A stretch of DNA of 64,000 nucleotides from Heterotrichella gracilis. Its lineage: Eukaryota > Sar > Xanthophyceae > Tribonematales > Xanthonemataceae. The position numbers were made by a program, and so were the translations under genes. Positions 1-11,819 of this stretch are shown piece by piece. Below the pieces are notes generated by a model that saw only the letters and a list, made by a program, of their open reading frames with translations, had not been told where the DNA came from and did no database searches. The stretch lies in contig JAULBX010030707.1 of assembly GCA_032358255.1 (NCBI GenBank), forward strand, positions 62,001-126,000. The letters are read 5' to 3'. Within the stretch, counting starts at the first letter, position 1. Every line of letters begins with the position of its first letter.

Positions 1-74
1 GCTGGGGAAAGTGCACTTTCCACCTGTAATTATGCCCAACACTTGATCGCTGTCCGGTTGGCCAGTACTAGCAA

Positions 75-221
75 CATCCATGCGCATGGGGTACCCAAAT
101 CTGAACGTTCATGCACATAGGAATACCCAACAATGGACACCCATGCGCATAGGGATACGCAAATCTGAACATTCATGCGCATAGGAATACCCAACAATGG
201 ACACCCATGCGCATAGGGATA
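75..221. repeat. Tandem repeat, 64 bp period
   Basis: Two nearly identical 64-base units run from about 94 to 157 and 158 to 221, preceded by a partial unit from about 75. Each unit holds the self-complementary octamer ATGCGCAT or a one-base variant, and the units differ at only a few bases. No reading frame is maintained across it. It lies upstream of PRP39 in intergenic DNA. Confidence 0.85.
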
Positions 222-684
222 CAGTACTGTTAGTGGCGAATGACGTCATGGAAAGTGGACCAACCTGTGGATGAGCGTGTTACGATTAACTCAGTGACCT
301 CCTTTGCCTTTGCAGCAGTTGGGGACACCCTTCAGAAACCTTGTGGGTTTGAAGTTCTGCAAAATAATTAAATGCATTAAAATTAAACAGAACGATTTCG
401 ATTTCAGTTCCGTGCAAAATAGGTTTGAAACTATTCGAAGGCGGCCAACTTCGACTCGAGTCAGTATTGGGCGGATGTTGTAACCCATCTGAGGCGACAG
501 CTGTGCACCCTTCACTCTTGTATTGACCCGTTTGAAGCAAGGCAAGTGTACTAGCAGCGTAAGACTACCTGCGGTAGCACCCACCGGCTTGCCATCGTTT
601 CAGTTCGATCTTGATTAGGAGTACAAGGGCCTTGGCGCCAGTTTAGCAGATTTACTGACTGGATTGGGGTGTGTTTCGGGGACG
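222..684. other. Intergenic / PRP39 5' region
   Basis: No supported gene is seen. The overlapping antisense frames between about 286 and 584 show no recognisable protein and no splice logic. The stretch presumably holds the promoter and 5' leader of PRP39, but I see no clear TATA box or initiator to name. Confidence 0.5.
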
Positions 685-3600
685 ATGGAGGACGTAGGTG
701 CTGCCACTGTTGCCGTTGATCAACCCGTGGCCGGGGTTACTGAGGAGGTGCCAGTGACTCACGAAGATGAACAGTCCCTAGCAGTGGGTCATGACCAGCC
801 TGATGCAGGAGCACAGCCAGGGCAGGATGTGTCTATGGAGCAGTCAGCAGCAGCAGTTGATCAAGAAGGTGAGGCTGGGAAACTGTCCAGATGGGCTTGA
901 GTAGGGACCCAGAATCCGATGGCTGACCCGGATGGTGTGTGAAATTGCAGTGGCTGTTCAACAACCAGAGGAGCCCCCACCAAACCCACTGCTCTCCAAG
1001 TTTGAAGAGCTTTCGGAGAAGGTTGCAGCAAACAGCCGAGACTTCACCTCCTGGACGCAGTTGATAACAACAGCTGAAAAGCTGGTGAGCATGGCCCACG
1101 CATGCATAAGCCGAGCATCACTCCCATGCGCTTGGCAAGCCCCACTGTTGTGTGCCCACAACCCTTCAGTGAGCAATTACGAAGAATCATATTCCTCCAT
1201 TGCCATTTTCAACGGTTATGTAGTCTGGGATCCTGTGCATGCATGCCGCTGACAGCGGGTGTGTTGGCCAGGATGACCTGGACAAGCTGCACACAGTCTT
1301 TGATGGGTTCCTGGTGGAGTTCCCGCTGTGCTACGGGTACTGGAAGAAGTACGCGGACGCAGAGAACCGCCATGGCAACCAGGAGGCTGCGCAGGCTGTG
1401 TTTGAGCGGGGGGTGACTGCCGTCCCCAACAGCGTGGACCTGTGGGGCCACTACTGCACCTTTGCGCAGACCAACGGCAGCCAGCCAGAGGGGGTGTTCA
1501 AGTACGGCCATTTCCTACCGCTTGAGGTCATCATAGGGCGCCATGAACACAGTCACATGCAGGTTTCAGATTCACCACCAGTGGCCACACGCCATGGGAT
1601 GCATTCGCCGCCAGTGGCCACATGCCGTGCACTCCTGCTTTTACACTCTGCACACACAGTTAAGGGCATTAGCATTTTCGTGCTGCCTGAGTGCCACCGC
1701 GCGCGTGCAGGTTGTTTGAGCGGGCAGTTGCTGCAGCGGGGTCCGACTACCTAGCACACAGCCTGTGGGACAAGTACATCCAGTACCAGTCGTCTCTGGG
1801 CTTGTACCCAGACGTGGTGGAGCTGTACGGCAGGATCTTCAACATACCCTTGAAAGAGCTGGACCGCTACTACAACAGGTACTCCTTGCACCCATATGGC
1901 ATGCCACAATCAAACCCTCGGCAGGGGTATACTAATTACCCCGATGATGAAGCCCTCTCCAAGGGTATACTAGTCAGTTTAGGAAGTACAGTCCTGCCCT
2001 CTCCATCGTGCTTGACTGCCCCGCGATCCATAACAATTGATGCAACCTGCTTGCTTTATATACCCGCACTCATGACACAAACCCTAAACCCTAAACCCTT
2101 TGTGCAGCTTGCGGGAGTGGACCTACCAGCAGCACCTGTCCCACCTTGCAACCAGTGAGGACATCGCGGCAGTGGCAGCTGAGCTAGTAGCGGAGCACAA
2201 GGCCAAGCAGCAAGAAGCAACAGCCAGTGGCGATGCAGCTACTAGTGGCGCAGCCCCAGATGCTGTACCTGCGCTTGAAGGTAGTTCAGAGGCAGCCGCA
2301 GAGGGGCAGGACACACAGGAGCCACCCACCACAACACTGTCTGCAGAAGCAGCTCCAGCAGGGGATGCTGAGATGTTGGATGCTGCTGAGCCCAGCGCGG
2401 ATGCAGATGCTGAGCCGGCTACCGGAACAGATGCCGCGCCAGGTGCTGATGCAAGCGTTGAGCCAAATGATGGCGCAGCAACTGCTGAAGCAGCCACTGT
2501 ACCAGCCCCTGAGCCAGCTGTTGAGCCAGAGTACACCCCCAGTGACGACGAGGTGAAGCACGCGTGGTTTGCGAAGTTTGAGGCGATGTACCACAAGACG
2601 CACCACATCCGGGCCCAGCGCGCGCCCTTTGAGGACGGCATCAAGCGGCCCTACTTCCATGTCAAGGTAAGCCAATGGCTACATGGGCTGACCTACTCCA
2701 ACATGACCTCATGTCGCGTGGGATCAACAGGTGCTTCAGCAGTGCCAGGAAAGGGCTGCGTGGCGCCGCATGGGCAAGACCAACTGCTGATCTGACTGTG
2801 TCGCTGAAATGCGTGTAGCTAAATAAGTAACCAACTAACTACTAATCTTCCATGTCTAGGCGCTGGATGCTGCACAGCTGGCCAACTGGAAGGCCTACCT
2901 GGACTTTGTGGAGGGGGGCACAGATGCCGTGGAGACGCTGCGGTTGTATGAGCGCTGCCTGGTGGCGTGCGCAAGCTACCCAGGTATGTGCAGGACTGTG
3001 TAATGCCAGTGCAGGGTGTGTGCATGGGCTGTATCAGAACTGCTGATTGGGGTATGCGAGTGCTCATGAATGGGCTGTGTAATGTCAGTGCAGCAGAAGT
3101 GTCATGCAACTGTATGGCACTGCTGATTCAAAATTCGATGCAATCTTGCTCACATTTGTGCTTTGAAGCAAGTTCAGTAATCAAATTGCAAAGTAGTTCC
3201 AATTATTAATGTAAATCTAAATTGCCAAAATATAGTGCTATTTTGGCAATGAAAATTTAATGTAGTATTAAGTTAATAGCATTGATTGAATGCTATTGCA
3301 ATGTGAGCGCTGTGCAGTGTGGGCTGCTTATGCAGTTATTTCCAATTGTCTTCACAAATAACCTTTTGCTGTGCAATTGCCGCACCTGAGTGCATTGCAG
3401 AAACCAAATGTTTATTTTCCCCTATGTTGTTGCAGACTTTTGGATCCGATATGTGCTGTACCTGGAGCAATCCAGCGCGAGCGATGCAGCAGCTGCACTG
3501 GAGCGGGCGGTGTCGGTGCACTGCAAGACCAACCCGACCATGCTCCTGTTTGCGGCGCAGTTCTCGGAGCGCCAGGAGCAGCTGGACAAGGCCCGCAGCA

Positions 3601-4391
3601 CCTATGCGCACGTGCACGCCACCTGCCCCAACCTGCTGCAAGCCGTCATCCAGCAGTCCAATTTTGAGCTCCGGCAGGGCAGCAAGCAGGCTGCAGCAGA
3701 GGTGTATGAATCAGCACTTGCCGCGCTGCGAGCAGGCAGTGACCCCGCCTCTAGCAGCTTCCTCGGCATGCAGTACGCGCGCTTCCTGCTGCAAGTGCTG
3801 CAAGACGCCGACAAGGCCCGGGACGTGTACCACGCGGCGCTGGAGCAGGACGGCGGGAACCAGCAGCTGTGGGAGGGGGCCATCCACTTTGAGGAGCTGA
3901 GCCCACAGGCAGGCAAGGCAGGACGCATCTTGGACCTCATCGACCAGGCAACGAGTGAAAGCTCGTCTGTGCCCGCCGCCGGCAAGGACGAGATCGTGTC
4001 CCGGGCGGCGTTCTACGCGGATTTGTACGGCACGCCGCAGGACATCCTGCACGCCCAGCGGCTGCAGCACAGCCGGTTGCCGCTGCCGCCGTCGCTCAGC
4101 GACGCCTCGCGCAAGCGGGCTGCAGAGGCCACCTCCTCACCCCAGGCGGCCAAACAGCAGAAGACAGAGGAGCCTGCCTTGGCGGCATCCACTGCACCGG
4201 CGGCTGCAGCAGATGCAGCAGCGTACTATGGGGCAGCCGCCGCAGCATACCCATACGCGTCGTATTATGGGCAGTACCCAGCCTACCCTGCAGCCCCTGC
4301 ATACCCGGCGCCTCCTGCGTACCCACCGGCATACCCGTATAGCGCTCCGGCCGCAGTCCCGGCTGCCGCACCGCCTGCAGCTTATTATTGA
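685..4391 (+). CDS. PRP39: Pre-mRNA-processing factor 39 (U1 snRNP-associated)
   Basis: PRP39 is a nuclear HAT-repeat scaffold of the U1 snRNP that helps recognise 5' splice sites. Seven exons join in frame to 784 residues: 685-868, 951-1084, 1272-1501, 1711-1878, 2108-2666, 2860-2983 and 3436-4391, all with GT-AG introns. HAT-type helices are visible, for example LCYGYWKKYADAE, VFERGV, FERAVAAAGSDYLAHSLWD and FWIRYVLYLEQ, in the family order. The ATG at 685 is the first in frame; an acidic Ala/Glu/Gln-rich leader follows. Exon 5 carries a long Ala/Glu/Pro low-complexity insert (about 2200-2530) between two HAT blocks, and the C-terminus is an Ala/Pro/Tyr tail with YPAYPAAPAYPAPP-like repeats. 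Both are unusual additions to the conserved core. Intron 4 ends in three perfect CCCTAAA units next to its acceptor. Confidence 0.9.
2079..2099. repeat. Interstitial telomere repeat (3 x AAACCCT)
   Basis: Three exact AAACCCT units sit within ten bases of the 3' acceptor of PRP39 intron 4 (exon 5 begins at 2108). This is the plant/green algal telomere motif located inside a gene. Confidence 0.9.
3221..3250. other. Perfect inverted repeat in PRP39 intron 6
   Basis: The 12-base arms attgccaaaata (3221-3232) and tattttggcaat (3239-3250) are exact reverse complements separated by six bases. They lie in an AT-rich part of intron 6, unlike the GC-rich exons. It may only be an intronic hairpin; I infer no function. 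Confidence 0.7.
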
Positions 4392-4779
4392 TGGCCCATG
4401 TGCCCTGACCTCTTGCTTTGACTGGGGCGTGCTAGCTCTATCAGTGCAATGATCAGCCATGGTATTCCAGGTTGATGGTTTCAGTGATGCCCAACCTCAG
4501 CTATATGGATCTTGTGAGCATTTGTCCTTGGTTGTGCAGCGGTACTGCTTGACAAGGTCCAACTGGGACATGTGAGGGCAGGGATGGTAGTTCTTGATGG
4601 GCACGTTGATTGCACATGTGCGTTGGTGGGAGGTTGAGCGTCTGAGCACATGCACACAACACCGGGTGGCGGTGTGTTCACCAGGTTGCTTTGCTATCCC
4701 TGCAGGCCTTGGGGAGGGTTTGCTTGCATGCGTGAGTGGCACACGCCAGGCCTGTGTATTGATAGGGTAATCATGAAAT

Positions 4780-4806
4780 ACAACCAGCCCCCATTGGGCT
4801 GGTTGT
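4780..4806. other. Perfect hairpin, 11-bp stem
   Basis: The arms acaaccagccc (4780-4790) and gggctggttgt (4796-4806) are exact reverse complements around a five-base loop. It lies about 390 bases past the PRP39 stop, so it may be in the 3' untranslated region or just beyond it. Confidence 0.7.
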
Positions 4807-4847
4807 GACATATTGTAATAACTTTGGAACAATGTTCCAGCTGGTGC

Positions 4848-5058
4848 CATGACACATGACTGGCCTGCCAGGTCAAGGGATGACAGTCCGATATTATAGC
4901 TATAACAAATGAACCAGCTATTATCAGATGTGACACCACTAGGGCAGCTGAGCACACACATTGCCACAGTGTGCCCTCCGTCTGGCAAGCCCATCAATGA
5001 ATATCTTGATGCGTGTCATGACACATGACTGGCCTGCCAGATCAAGGGATGACTGTCT
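4848..5058. repeat. Direct repeat pair, about 40 bp
   Basis: The segment containing catgacacatgactggcctg at about 4849 recurs at about 5017 with a few substitutions, including the following gatgac block. The spacing is about 168 bases. It is probably a remnant of a local duplication and no coding content is seen. Confidence 0.75.
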
Positions 5059-5569
5059 GACACAGCTGATGGGACACCTGACACCTTGCGTTGCTCAGCC
5101 TGAGACCAAGCTAGGGCCCGTCATACCTGGGTCTTCGTATCCATTCATATGCGTTGGGGTGCAATTCTGTGCCACACCACCACTGGACAACGGTTGACCA
5201 TGTGAAACTGGACGGGGCCGAGTAGCTAGTAAGCATAACTACTCCAAGCCAAGAACAATCCTTGTCGGACAAACATATAGCTATATATTCAATACGGTAC
5301 AGTACTATATAGTATGCGCCAAGACCCTGCCAGCACCCACTCTCAGTCCTGCATGCGCGCGCATGCAGTCAACACCGCCATGGCGTGCCTGATCTACTGA
5401 CAAGGTAACCACCCAGTCACTGATGGCATCCTACTGGTATTTGTAACTAAGGGTATTTTCAGCACGACATGCCTGAATTGGAGTGTCCAGATTTACTGAA
5501 CATTGACAGACCCTATGGACCTGCCGCATCACATCTAGCGTCACAGCGCATGAACCGTGCATCCAGGCT

Positions 5570-6930
5570 GCAGCTTCAGTAGCTTAGTCAGAGTCTGATG
5601 AGTTGACAGGGTCAAACACCTTGCCATAGTTGCCGAGCTTGTTCAAAGGAATGCGGTTTATCTGAAAATCCGGTCCACATGGGTCCTCCCTTGCTGGTGG
5701 TGTGGTGGACTCCAGCAGATGCATAGCCTCTCGCGCCAGCTCCAGTGAGCAGAACAGGCCGCAGGTGAACAGCTCCGAGTCGATGATCTGGTATATGTAT
5801 GTGTCACCCTTCTCTCCCAGCGCCGCCTGGAGTTCATGGTACCATGGAAGAATAGCATGATGCTTCTTGCGAGCATGCACAAACCAACAAGGCACGTCTG
5901 TGAACATTTCTGAACCACAATTAAGTAACAGCATAAAGATGTATTGCGCTTGCTCATATTTGCAGGCATTGAAGAGCCGTGCACTAGGCCCAGGGTGGGG
6001 TGCAACCAGTTTGCGGGTGGCTCAAACCCTTAATAAGGTTATTCTGGGGGTGCGCACCACTTCCTGGTTGTCTTCACTAGAGGAGCTGACAGACGTCCTC
6101 CTACTAAGCCTCTCTTACTGTGGAGTGCTGGCAAGCGACAAGGCTGGCAGCCAGGAACGGAGCAGCAGCGGGCGGGGCGCACAGGGGGTGCCCACCACCT
6201 GGGCTCCCACCTTGGCAGTAATTTGCCTGGCAGCCAGTGGCAGGCCTAGAGCTGGCACTGCCTTCATATGCACGGCTGTCCTCATGATGGGTCCCAAAGG
6301 CCTGCTTGTGACGCAGGGAGAAGATACTGTGCGCCAGGCTACCTGCAACAAAGCAGAAACTGTTTTGTACTTTTGTTGCATGCATGCATACGCCAAGGTT
6401 TGGGTAGAGACTTGGGGAACGTTCCTCAGCGCCGCGCAAATGGGCGCGGATACAAAGTTCCCGTGTTTGTCTGGCAGCGTTACCTATAGGTGTTTCAACC
6501 TAAAACGCAGTACACCTTGTTTTCTTTCGGGGAGTGCTATCCTGACTGAACCATGTCGGGGGGTGCTTTGCACCTTTAAAAGTTAGCGCAGTTTGTGTTC
6601 GGAGCCCAGGCAGATGGGAGAAACAACTGGAGTTTTCAACAGCTGAACGTTGTCAGGAGCAGCTGTGGCAACTTTCGGCGGAGTGCAGTCGTGGAATGAT
6701 GACATACCTGGGTTGTCAGTACTGGAACTCGAAGTCTCAATAGAAGCCGGCACCTCAAAGGCTTGGACCCGTCAGGCGCACAGATGATCTATGGCAATAA
6801 TGGGTTGCTGCGTCTCTTAAAGTTCGCCAGGAAGGAGGCCTATCTACTTGGCTCGAGCAAATGCAGACGATATGCACATTTTCGACGACTGGCCAGTGGC
6901 TGCCACATGGGGATGCTGGTTGGGGATCGA
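5570..6930. repeat. Tandem duplicated segment, unit 1
   Basis: This 1.36 kb stretch aligns from end to end with 7597-9065: the same ordered blocks occur in both, for example the 'gctgtggcaact' block at 6662 and 8802 and the 'cttggctcgag' block at 6847 and 8994. Divergence is moderate, with several small indels, so the duplication is old. The spacer (6931-7596) shows no supported gene. Confidence 0.8.
5584..6285 (-). pseudogene. Unrecognised duplicated gene, copy 1 (probably decaying)
   Basis: I do not recognise this family. The best part is an open frame at 5584-5934, extendable upstream to about 5970. It contains ACKYEQAQYIF, the core PWYHELQAALGEKGDTYIYQI, a helix SLELAREAMHLLE, and a Ser/Asp tail ending DSD. 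Upstream, from an ATG at 6285, lies an Ala/Arg/Ser-rich stretch (MRTAVHMKAV...) like a green algal organelle transit peptide. In this copy that stretch meets TAA after about 56 codons, whereas copy 2 reads through. The splice acceptor suggested in copy 2 (CAG at the ACKYEQA exon) is CGG here. The C-terminal frame remains open, so the copy may be transcribed, but as a gene it looks damaged. Confidence 0.4.
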
Positions 6931-7596
6931 TGTCGTAAGAAACACAGATTTCTAGCCCCCGCTGGCGTTTTGTCCAACCCAACGACTTTTTCTATCAGAC
7001 CCCCTTGCAGTGTCATAGTCCAGTGCTGCAGCAGTGTGACAATGTCCCTGTCCCGGGGGACCACTGTGTGTACTGTGGTGTGAAAGTACAACCACAGTGC
7101 TTTTATGGGCGCGTCCAAATTGAGTTGGCAAACGCTGGTCATTGACACACAATAATTTGCTAGCCTGAACGCTATTCACATTGAGCACAGAATTCGTGCC
7201 ATTCGCGGGCCACTTTTGGTCCTTTCATCCATTCACAAGGGTACACAGCTAATTAGCCAGTAATTGTCCCGCCTTCCAACAAATCTGTTATGTTTGTCTG
7301 CAAGATGTGCTTCTGTAGCTTCTGCAGAAACCTGACCGCCACCATGCCAACCTCCTGATGGGTGAGCATTGGGACAGAAGGGAAGTTGGCTGGAAGGGGG
7401 TATCAATGATTGGGACAAGCTCAGATAAAGTGCTATCCTGGTTGCAGGGCGCAAAGCACATCTGTGTGGCATTACTGCATTTGTTTGACACGGACGTGCA
7501 GTATTACACTAGAAGTTTAGATTGTTGGACACTGTCAGAGCAGTGTTGTAAAGCTCTGGTGCCGGCATTCCCGCAGCCCTAGCGTGTGAACCCAGG
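6931..7596. other. Spacer between duplicated units
   Basis: No supported gene. Short frames on both strands (for example 7233-7472 minus and 7358-7582 plus) overlap each other and have no recognisable motifs. Confidence 0.4.
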
Positions 7597-9065
7597 AATT
7601 TCAGCAGCTTAGTCGTCGACGTCTGAGCCGTCTGAGTCGTCTGAGTCATCAAAGTCATCTGATGTCTCAACAAAATCAAACACCCCGCCGTAATCACCGG
7701 GGGTGTTCAAAGGAATGCGGCTTATCTGAAATGTGGGTCCTTCAAAGTTTGCAGGCCTTTCTGTGGTAGACACCAACAGTCGCATGGCATCCCGCGCCAA
7801 CTCCAGTGAGCTGAACATGCCACAAGTCCACAAGTCTGTGCAGGAGATGAGTTGGTAGAGCCAGACAGTTCCGTCCTCCTCTCCAAGCGCCGTCTGGAGT
7901 AGATGGTACCATGCAAGAAAACACATATATGGGTGTCTCTTCAAGAGTGCCAGCATGCACAAACCAATTGGTTGCAACAAAGCTAGACATTGTGCACAAG
8001 TAGCACAAGGGACGTCTGTGAACATGTCTGAACCAAAGTTTGGTAAAGGCACAGTTGCAGTGCGCTTGCTCATATTTGCAGGCATTGAAGGGCTGTGCAC
8101 TAGGGCCAGAGTGGGGTGCAACCAGTTTGTGGGTGGCTCAATAAACTAAGGTTAACCAACGTTGGCGCACCGGTGCCGCTTCTACCTTGTCTTCACTTGA
8201 AGAGCTGACACAAGTCCTCTTGAGCCTCTCATATCGTGGAGTGCTGGCAAGCGACAAGGCTGGCAGCCGGGAGCGGAGCAGCAGCGGGCGGGGCGCACAG
8301 GGGCTGCCCACCACTGGAGAAGTCACTTGCTTGGCAGTCACTTGCCTGGCAGCCAATGGCGCGGCTGCCACCGCCTTCGAATGTACAGCTGTCCTCATAT
8401 TTTGGGGGCTTTAGAGGGCTGTTTGTGACGTAAGGAGATGATGATTTGCGCCAGGCCACCTGCAGCAAAGCAGAAGTTGTTTTGTACTTGTTAGAAATGT
8501 CGTGGTTTTGCATGCATGCATACGCCAACCTTAACGTTGGGGCAGAGACTTGGGGGAACGCCGCGCACCGGGTGGGCGCGAATACAGAGTTACCGTATTG
8601 TTCTGGCAGCGTTTCATACAATTGTTTCAACCCAAAGCGCATTTCACCTTGTTTTCTTTCGGGGATTGGTATCCTGACTAAACAAAAGTTGGGGGGTACT
8701 TTGCAAATTGAACCTTCAAAAGTCAACGCAGTTTGTGTTCGGAAGCTTAGGCAGAAGGATATCCAACTTGTGTTTTCAACAGCTAAACGCTGTCAAGAGC
8801 AGCTGTGGCAACTCTCGGCGGAGTGCAGTTATGTAAAGATGACAAACCTTTGGGGGGGTCAGTGCTTGGAAACTCGAAGTCTCGATAGAATCCCGCCACT
8901 CTAAAGGCTTGCACACGTCAGGCGCACAGAAGACCTATGGCAATAATGGTTTGCTTCACCTTTAACGTTAGCCAACAAGAAAAACCCGTCTACTTGGCTC
9001 GAGCAGGGTGCAATTGTCTCCTCGTCTGTTCGACGATTTTGGCACCATGGGGATGCTGCAGCATG
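7597..9065. repeat. Tandem duplicated segment, unit 2
   Basis: Partner of 5570-6930, in the same orientation, about 2.0 kb downstream. It is slightly longer, partly because of a 14-residue-sized insertion near 7960-8000. Homology fades just before the eIF4B promoter region. Confidence 0.8.
7609..8398 (-). CDS. Unrecognised duplicated gene, copy 2 (putative)
   Basis: The likely first exon is 8186-8398, 71 codons from ATG at 8398, rich in Ala, Arg, Ser and Leu and poor in acids until its end, consistent with a chloroplast or mitochondrial transit peptide; a GT donor follows the codons SEDK. The 3' part reads open to 7609 and matches copy 1 in the core WYHLLQTALGEEDGTVWLYQL, in SLELARDAMRLL and in an acidic tail of Asp/Ser repeats. 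The segment between is uncertain: a two-base difference from copy 1 just before NFGSDMFTDVPC and an inserted block after it put the two copies in different frames there. Function is unknown, and transcription evidence would be needed to fix the exons. Confidence 0.4.
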
Positions 9066-9278
9066 CATTTTCGGGACTCGCTGTCGGGAAAAACGCCCCC
9101 AGCGATTTTCACACCCACTTTGCTTTTATTATCGTCCCCACCCTGATCTAGCTGGTCAGCAGCCGCCCCAGGCACTGTGGTGCGCAGTGGGCTTTGAATA
9201 CAAGTGCACGGCTGCCGCATGTCTCACCAAACCCATCCCCTGTTGCGCGTCCATTCCTGCTGCAACCTGGTTGTCACC

Positions 9279-11819
9279 ATGGCACAGCAGCTGTACGATG
9301 GCAAGTATGTCCTGATCGAGAAGCACCAGAAGGAGAAGAAGGCGGCATGGGGTGCGGGAGCGGCCGCTCCTGCACCGGAAGAGGCACCCAGTGGTGGGGC
9401 CCCTGCTCCGTATGCTGCCCCGGGCTCCGCTGGCGCACCCCTGGCAGACTCGGCTTTCCCAACCCTGGAGGCCGCTGTCAAGACTGGGCCTGCCAAGAAA
9501 GAGAAAAAGGTGAAGAAGATGTCGCTGAACGACTTCATGGGCTCCACTGGCGGCTCCAATAACAACGACATCCTCGCTACCCTGCCCAAGGCACCCGCCA
9601 GGGTGGAGGGAGACGGTGGTGGCGGTGGCCTTGGTGGGGCGTTCAAGGACTACCGCGATCAAAACCGTGGTGCGTTACTTGCAACCTGAGATATTCCTTG
9701 TTTTTCAAAGTGGCCCTGTCAAATTGACCATGTGCACTGGCATATGTGCTTAACCTGGTGCACCTTGTTTTCTGAAAGGGTTCTTTAACCTTCCAACGTT
9801 GTTTTCTCAGGTGGCTTTGGAGCCCGTGAGGAGCGTGGAGAGAGGCGCCAGGCAGAGGATGAGGGCCCTTCCAGGGCTGATGAGTCAGACAACTGGGGCA
9901 AGGACAGGAAGTTTGTTTCCTCGGCCTCTGACGGCCCAAGGGGGGGCTTTGGCGGCGGTGGTGGCTATGAGAGCAGGGACCGTGGTGGTGGTGGTGGCTA
10001 TGGGAGGGACAGGGAGTTTTCTGACAGGCGCGAGGAGAGGCGTGAGGATGATGGCCCCTCCAGGGCTGATGAGGCGGACCACTGGGGACGCAAGGCGCCA
10101 GCTGGCGGGGGCTACGAGGAGCGCCCAAGGGGTGGGGGCTTTGGGCGCAGGGAGTACGAGGCTCCATCAGACTCTGGCAGCAACTGGAACCGCCCAGCCG
10201 CCAACGGGTCGGACGCTGGATCAGATGGGGCACCCCGCGAGCGGCCCAAGCTCAACTTGAAGCCAAGGACTCTCCCCGTGGAGGCCCCACCTGCACCTGC
10301 GCCGGTGGCTGCAGCTGAAGCTAAAGACAGCGATGCAGCTGCAGCTACCACTGAGGAGGAGCAAGCGCCCCAAGCGCCAGCCCCAGCCCCAGCCAAGAAG
10401 AGCAACCCCTTTGGTGCAGCCCGCCCCCGCGAGGAGATCCTGAAGGAGCAGGGCAGGGACTGGAGGAAGGAGGAGTTGATATTGGAGCACAAGGCGGCTG
10501 TGGCCCCAAGGTACAAATTGGCAACTTGAGATGCCTTGCAAGGTGGCTGTATGGGTGCCAGTGCCTGTGCAACTAGTGTAGTGGCTGCAGGGTCTGTCGA
10601 TATTGCACAAATGACCCCGCGTGTGGTTGAATGATGTGGGGTGACAGTGGGTTTCACGAACGTGCGGCTGTTGGGCACCATCTGCACTGTCAGGGTGCAC
10701 TGGTTTGACGAGTACTCGCCCTTGAAACGGGGCGTGGCATACCCACACTGCCACCTTTACTGACGCCTTGGGGTATTGAACACACATACATGTATTCTGT
10801 GCCTGTTTCTTTGCAACTCTCTGACAGGTGTGTTGCCACTGCAGGGAGGAGACTGCCGAAGAGAAGGCGCTGGGCGAGCAGATCAGCGAGCTGCGCAAGC
10901 GAGTCGAGGCTGGCGAGGGCGACCAGGTGTCGGATCAGGGGGTGAGCGAGGAGGAGGTGGTCAAGGATGGCAAGACCGTCAAGCAGGTGAGGAGGGGCTC
11001 TTTTCAGGGCACTCTGGTGGCATCCTTTGTCCACGTCGACGTGCATGGTTGCCCCCATCCTGTGTTGCAAATGGCTACGCGTAAGGTGGGGTTGCACCCA
11101 TCTCTGCGGCAGTGTAGCCGACGTGCAGGTCTTACTGGAGCCAGTCCTGTGCTAACTTGCATGCCCTGGTCATTATTGGCTAGAGCTGTCACAGTCAGTA
11201 TTGTAGCACGTGGAAGTGATATGGCTTGTCACTATATGGGGTATTTTGGACACTGGACAGGTCCCGTTGTAGTGGTGCTTGGGCGTGTACTTGATACAAA
11301 GATGGCTTGATAGCAAGAGAAGTGCCACCATTGTGTCCATTATTGTATCCACTTGTGCAGAGCTGGACCTTGTCTGCTGACACCTGTTCAAAGACAGGCT
11401 GCATCCTTTCTTTCCAACTCATTTGTTTACAGGTTGCCGCACATATTCCATGCATCTTATTGTAAGTGTCTTCACTTTTGCAGACCCTGGACGAGCTGGA
11501 GATTGAGCTGCTGAAGCTGACCGCCCAGCTGGACGACAGCCTGCGCTTCCCCGCGCCACGTGGGGAGCGCGACGGGTCCCAGGACAGGCAGAGCCGCAGC
11601 AGGGAGTCCCGCGATGTGCGCGATCCCCGGGAGTATGGGGCTCCTCGCGACTCACGTGACTCGCGCGAGCCACGTGACCGGGAGCAGGGGTATGGGCGCG
11701 ACAGGGAGCAGAGGGATGGGGGGTATGGCAGGGAGAGGGATGGCGGGTATGGGGGGGGGAGGGATGGCGGGTATGCTCGGGAGCGCCCACCCAGGGGAGG
11801 CTCAAAGGAGCGCTGGTGA
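9279..11819 (+). CDS. EIF4B: Eukaryotic translation initiation factor 4B
   Basis: eIF4B is a cytosolic RNA-binding cofactor that stimulates the eIF4A helicase during scanning. Four exons join in frame to 522 residues: 9279-9669, 9811-10510, 10845-10986 and 11484-11819. Signatures in order: MSLNDFMG near residue 78, two repeats DEGPSRADESDNWG and DDGPSRADEADHWG set in Gly/Arg/Asp-rich sequence, the block RPKLNLKPRTLP, the hallmark SNPFGAARPREEILKEQG, a charged helix EEKALGEQISELRKRVE, and a C-terminal Arg/Asp/Ser and GGYGRERDGGYG tail. No RRM is seen, as in plant eIF4B. The ATG at 9279 is chosen because MAQQLYDGKYVLIEKH begins the conserved part; an upstream in-frame start would add only an unconserved stretch. 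It follows the duplicated unit closely. Confidence 0.85.

Larger units (their letters stand above)
4392..5569. other. Intergenic region with direct repeats
   Basis: No supported gene is seen. It contains a pair of imperfect 40-base direct repeats (about 4848-4889 and 5017-5058) and a hairpin (4780-4806), listed separately. The open frames here are short and unlike known proteins. The first part must include the PRP39 3' untranslated region. Confidence 0.5.

Noticed and set aside
8229-8726. Minus frame of 165 codons in the second duplicated unit
   Set aside because: The matching stretch of the first unit does not keep this frame, so the part upstream of 8398 is probably not coding.
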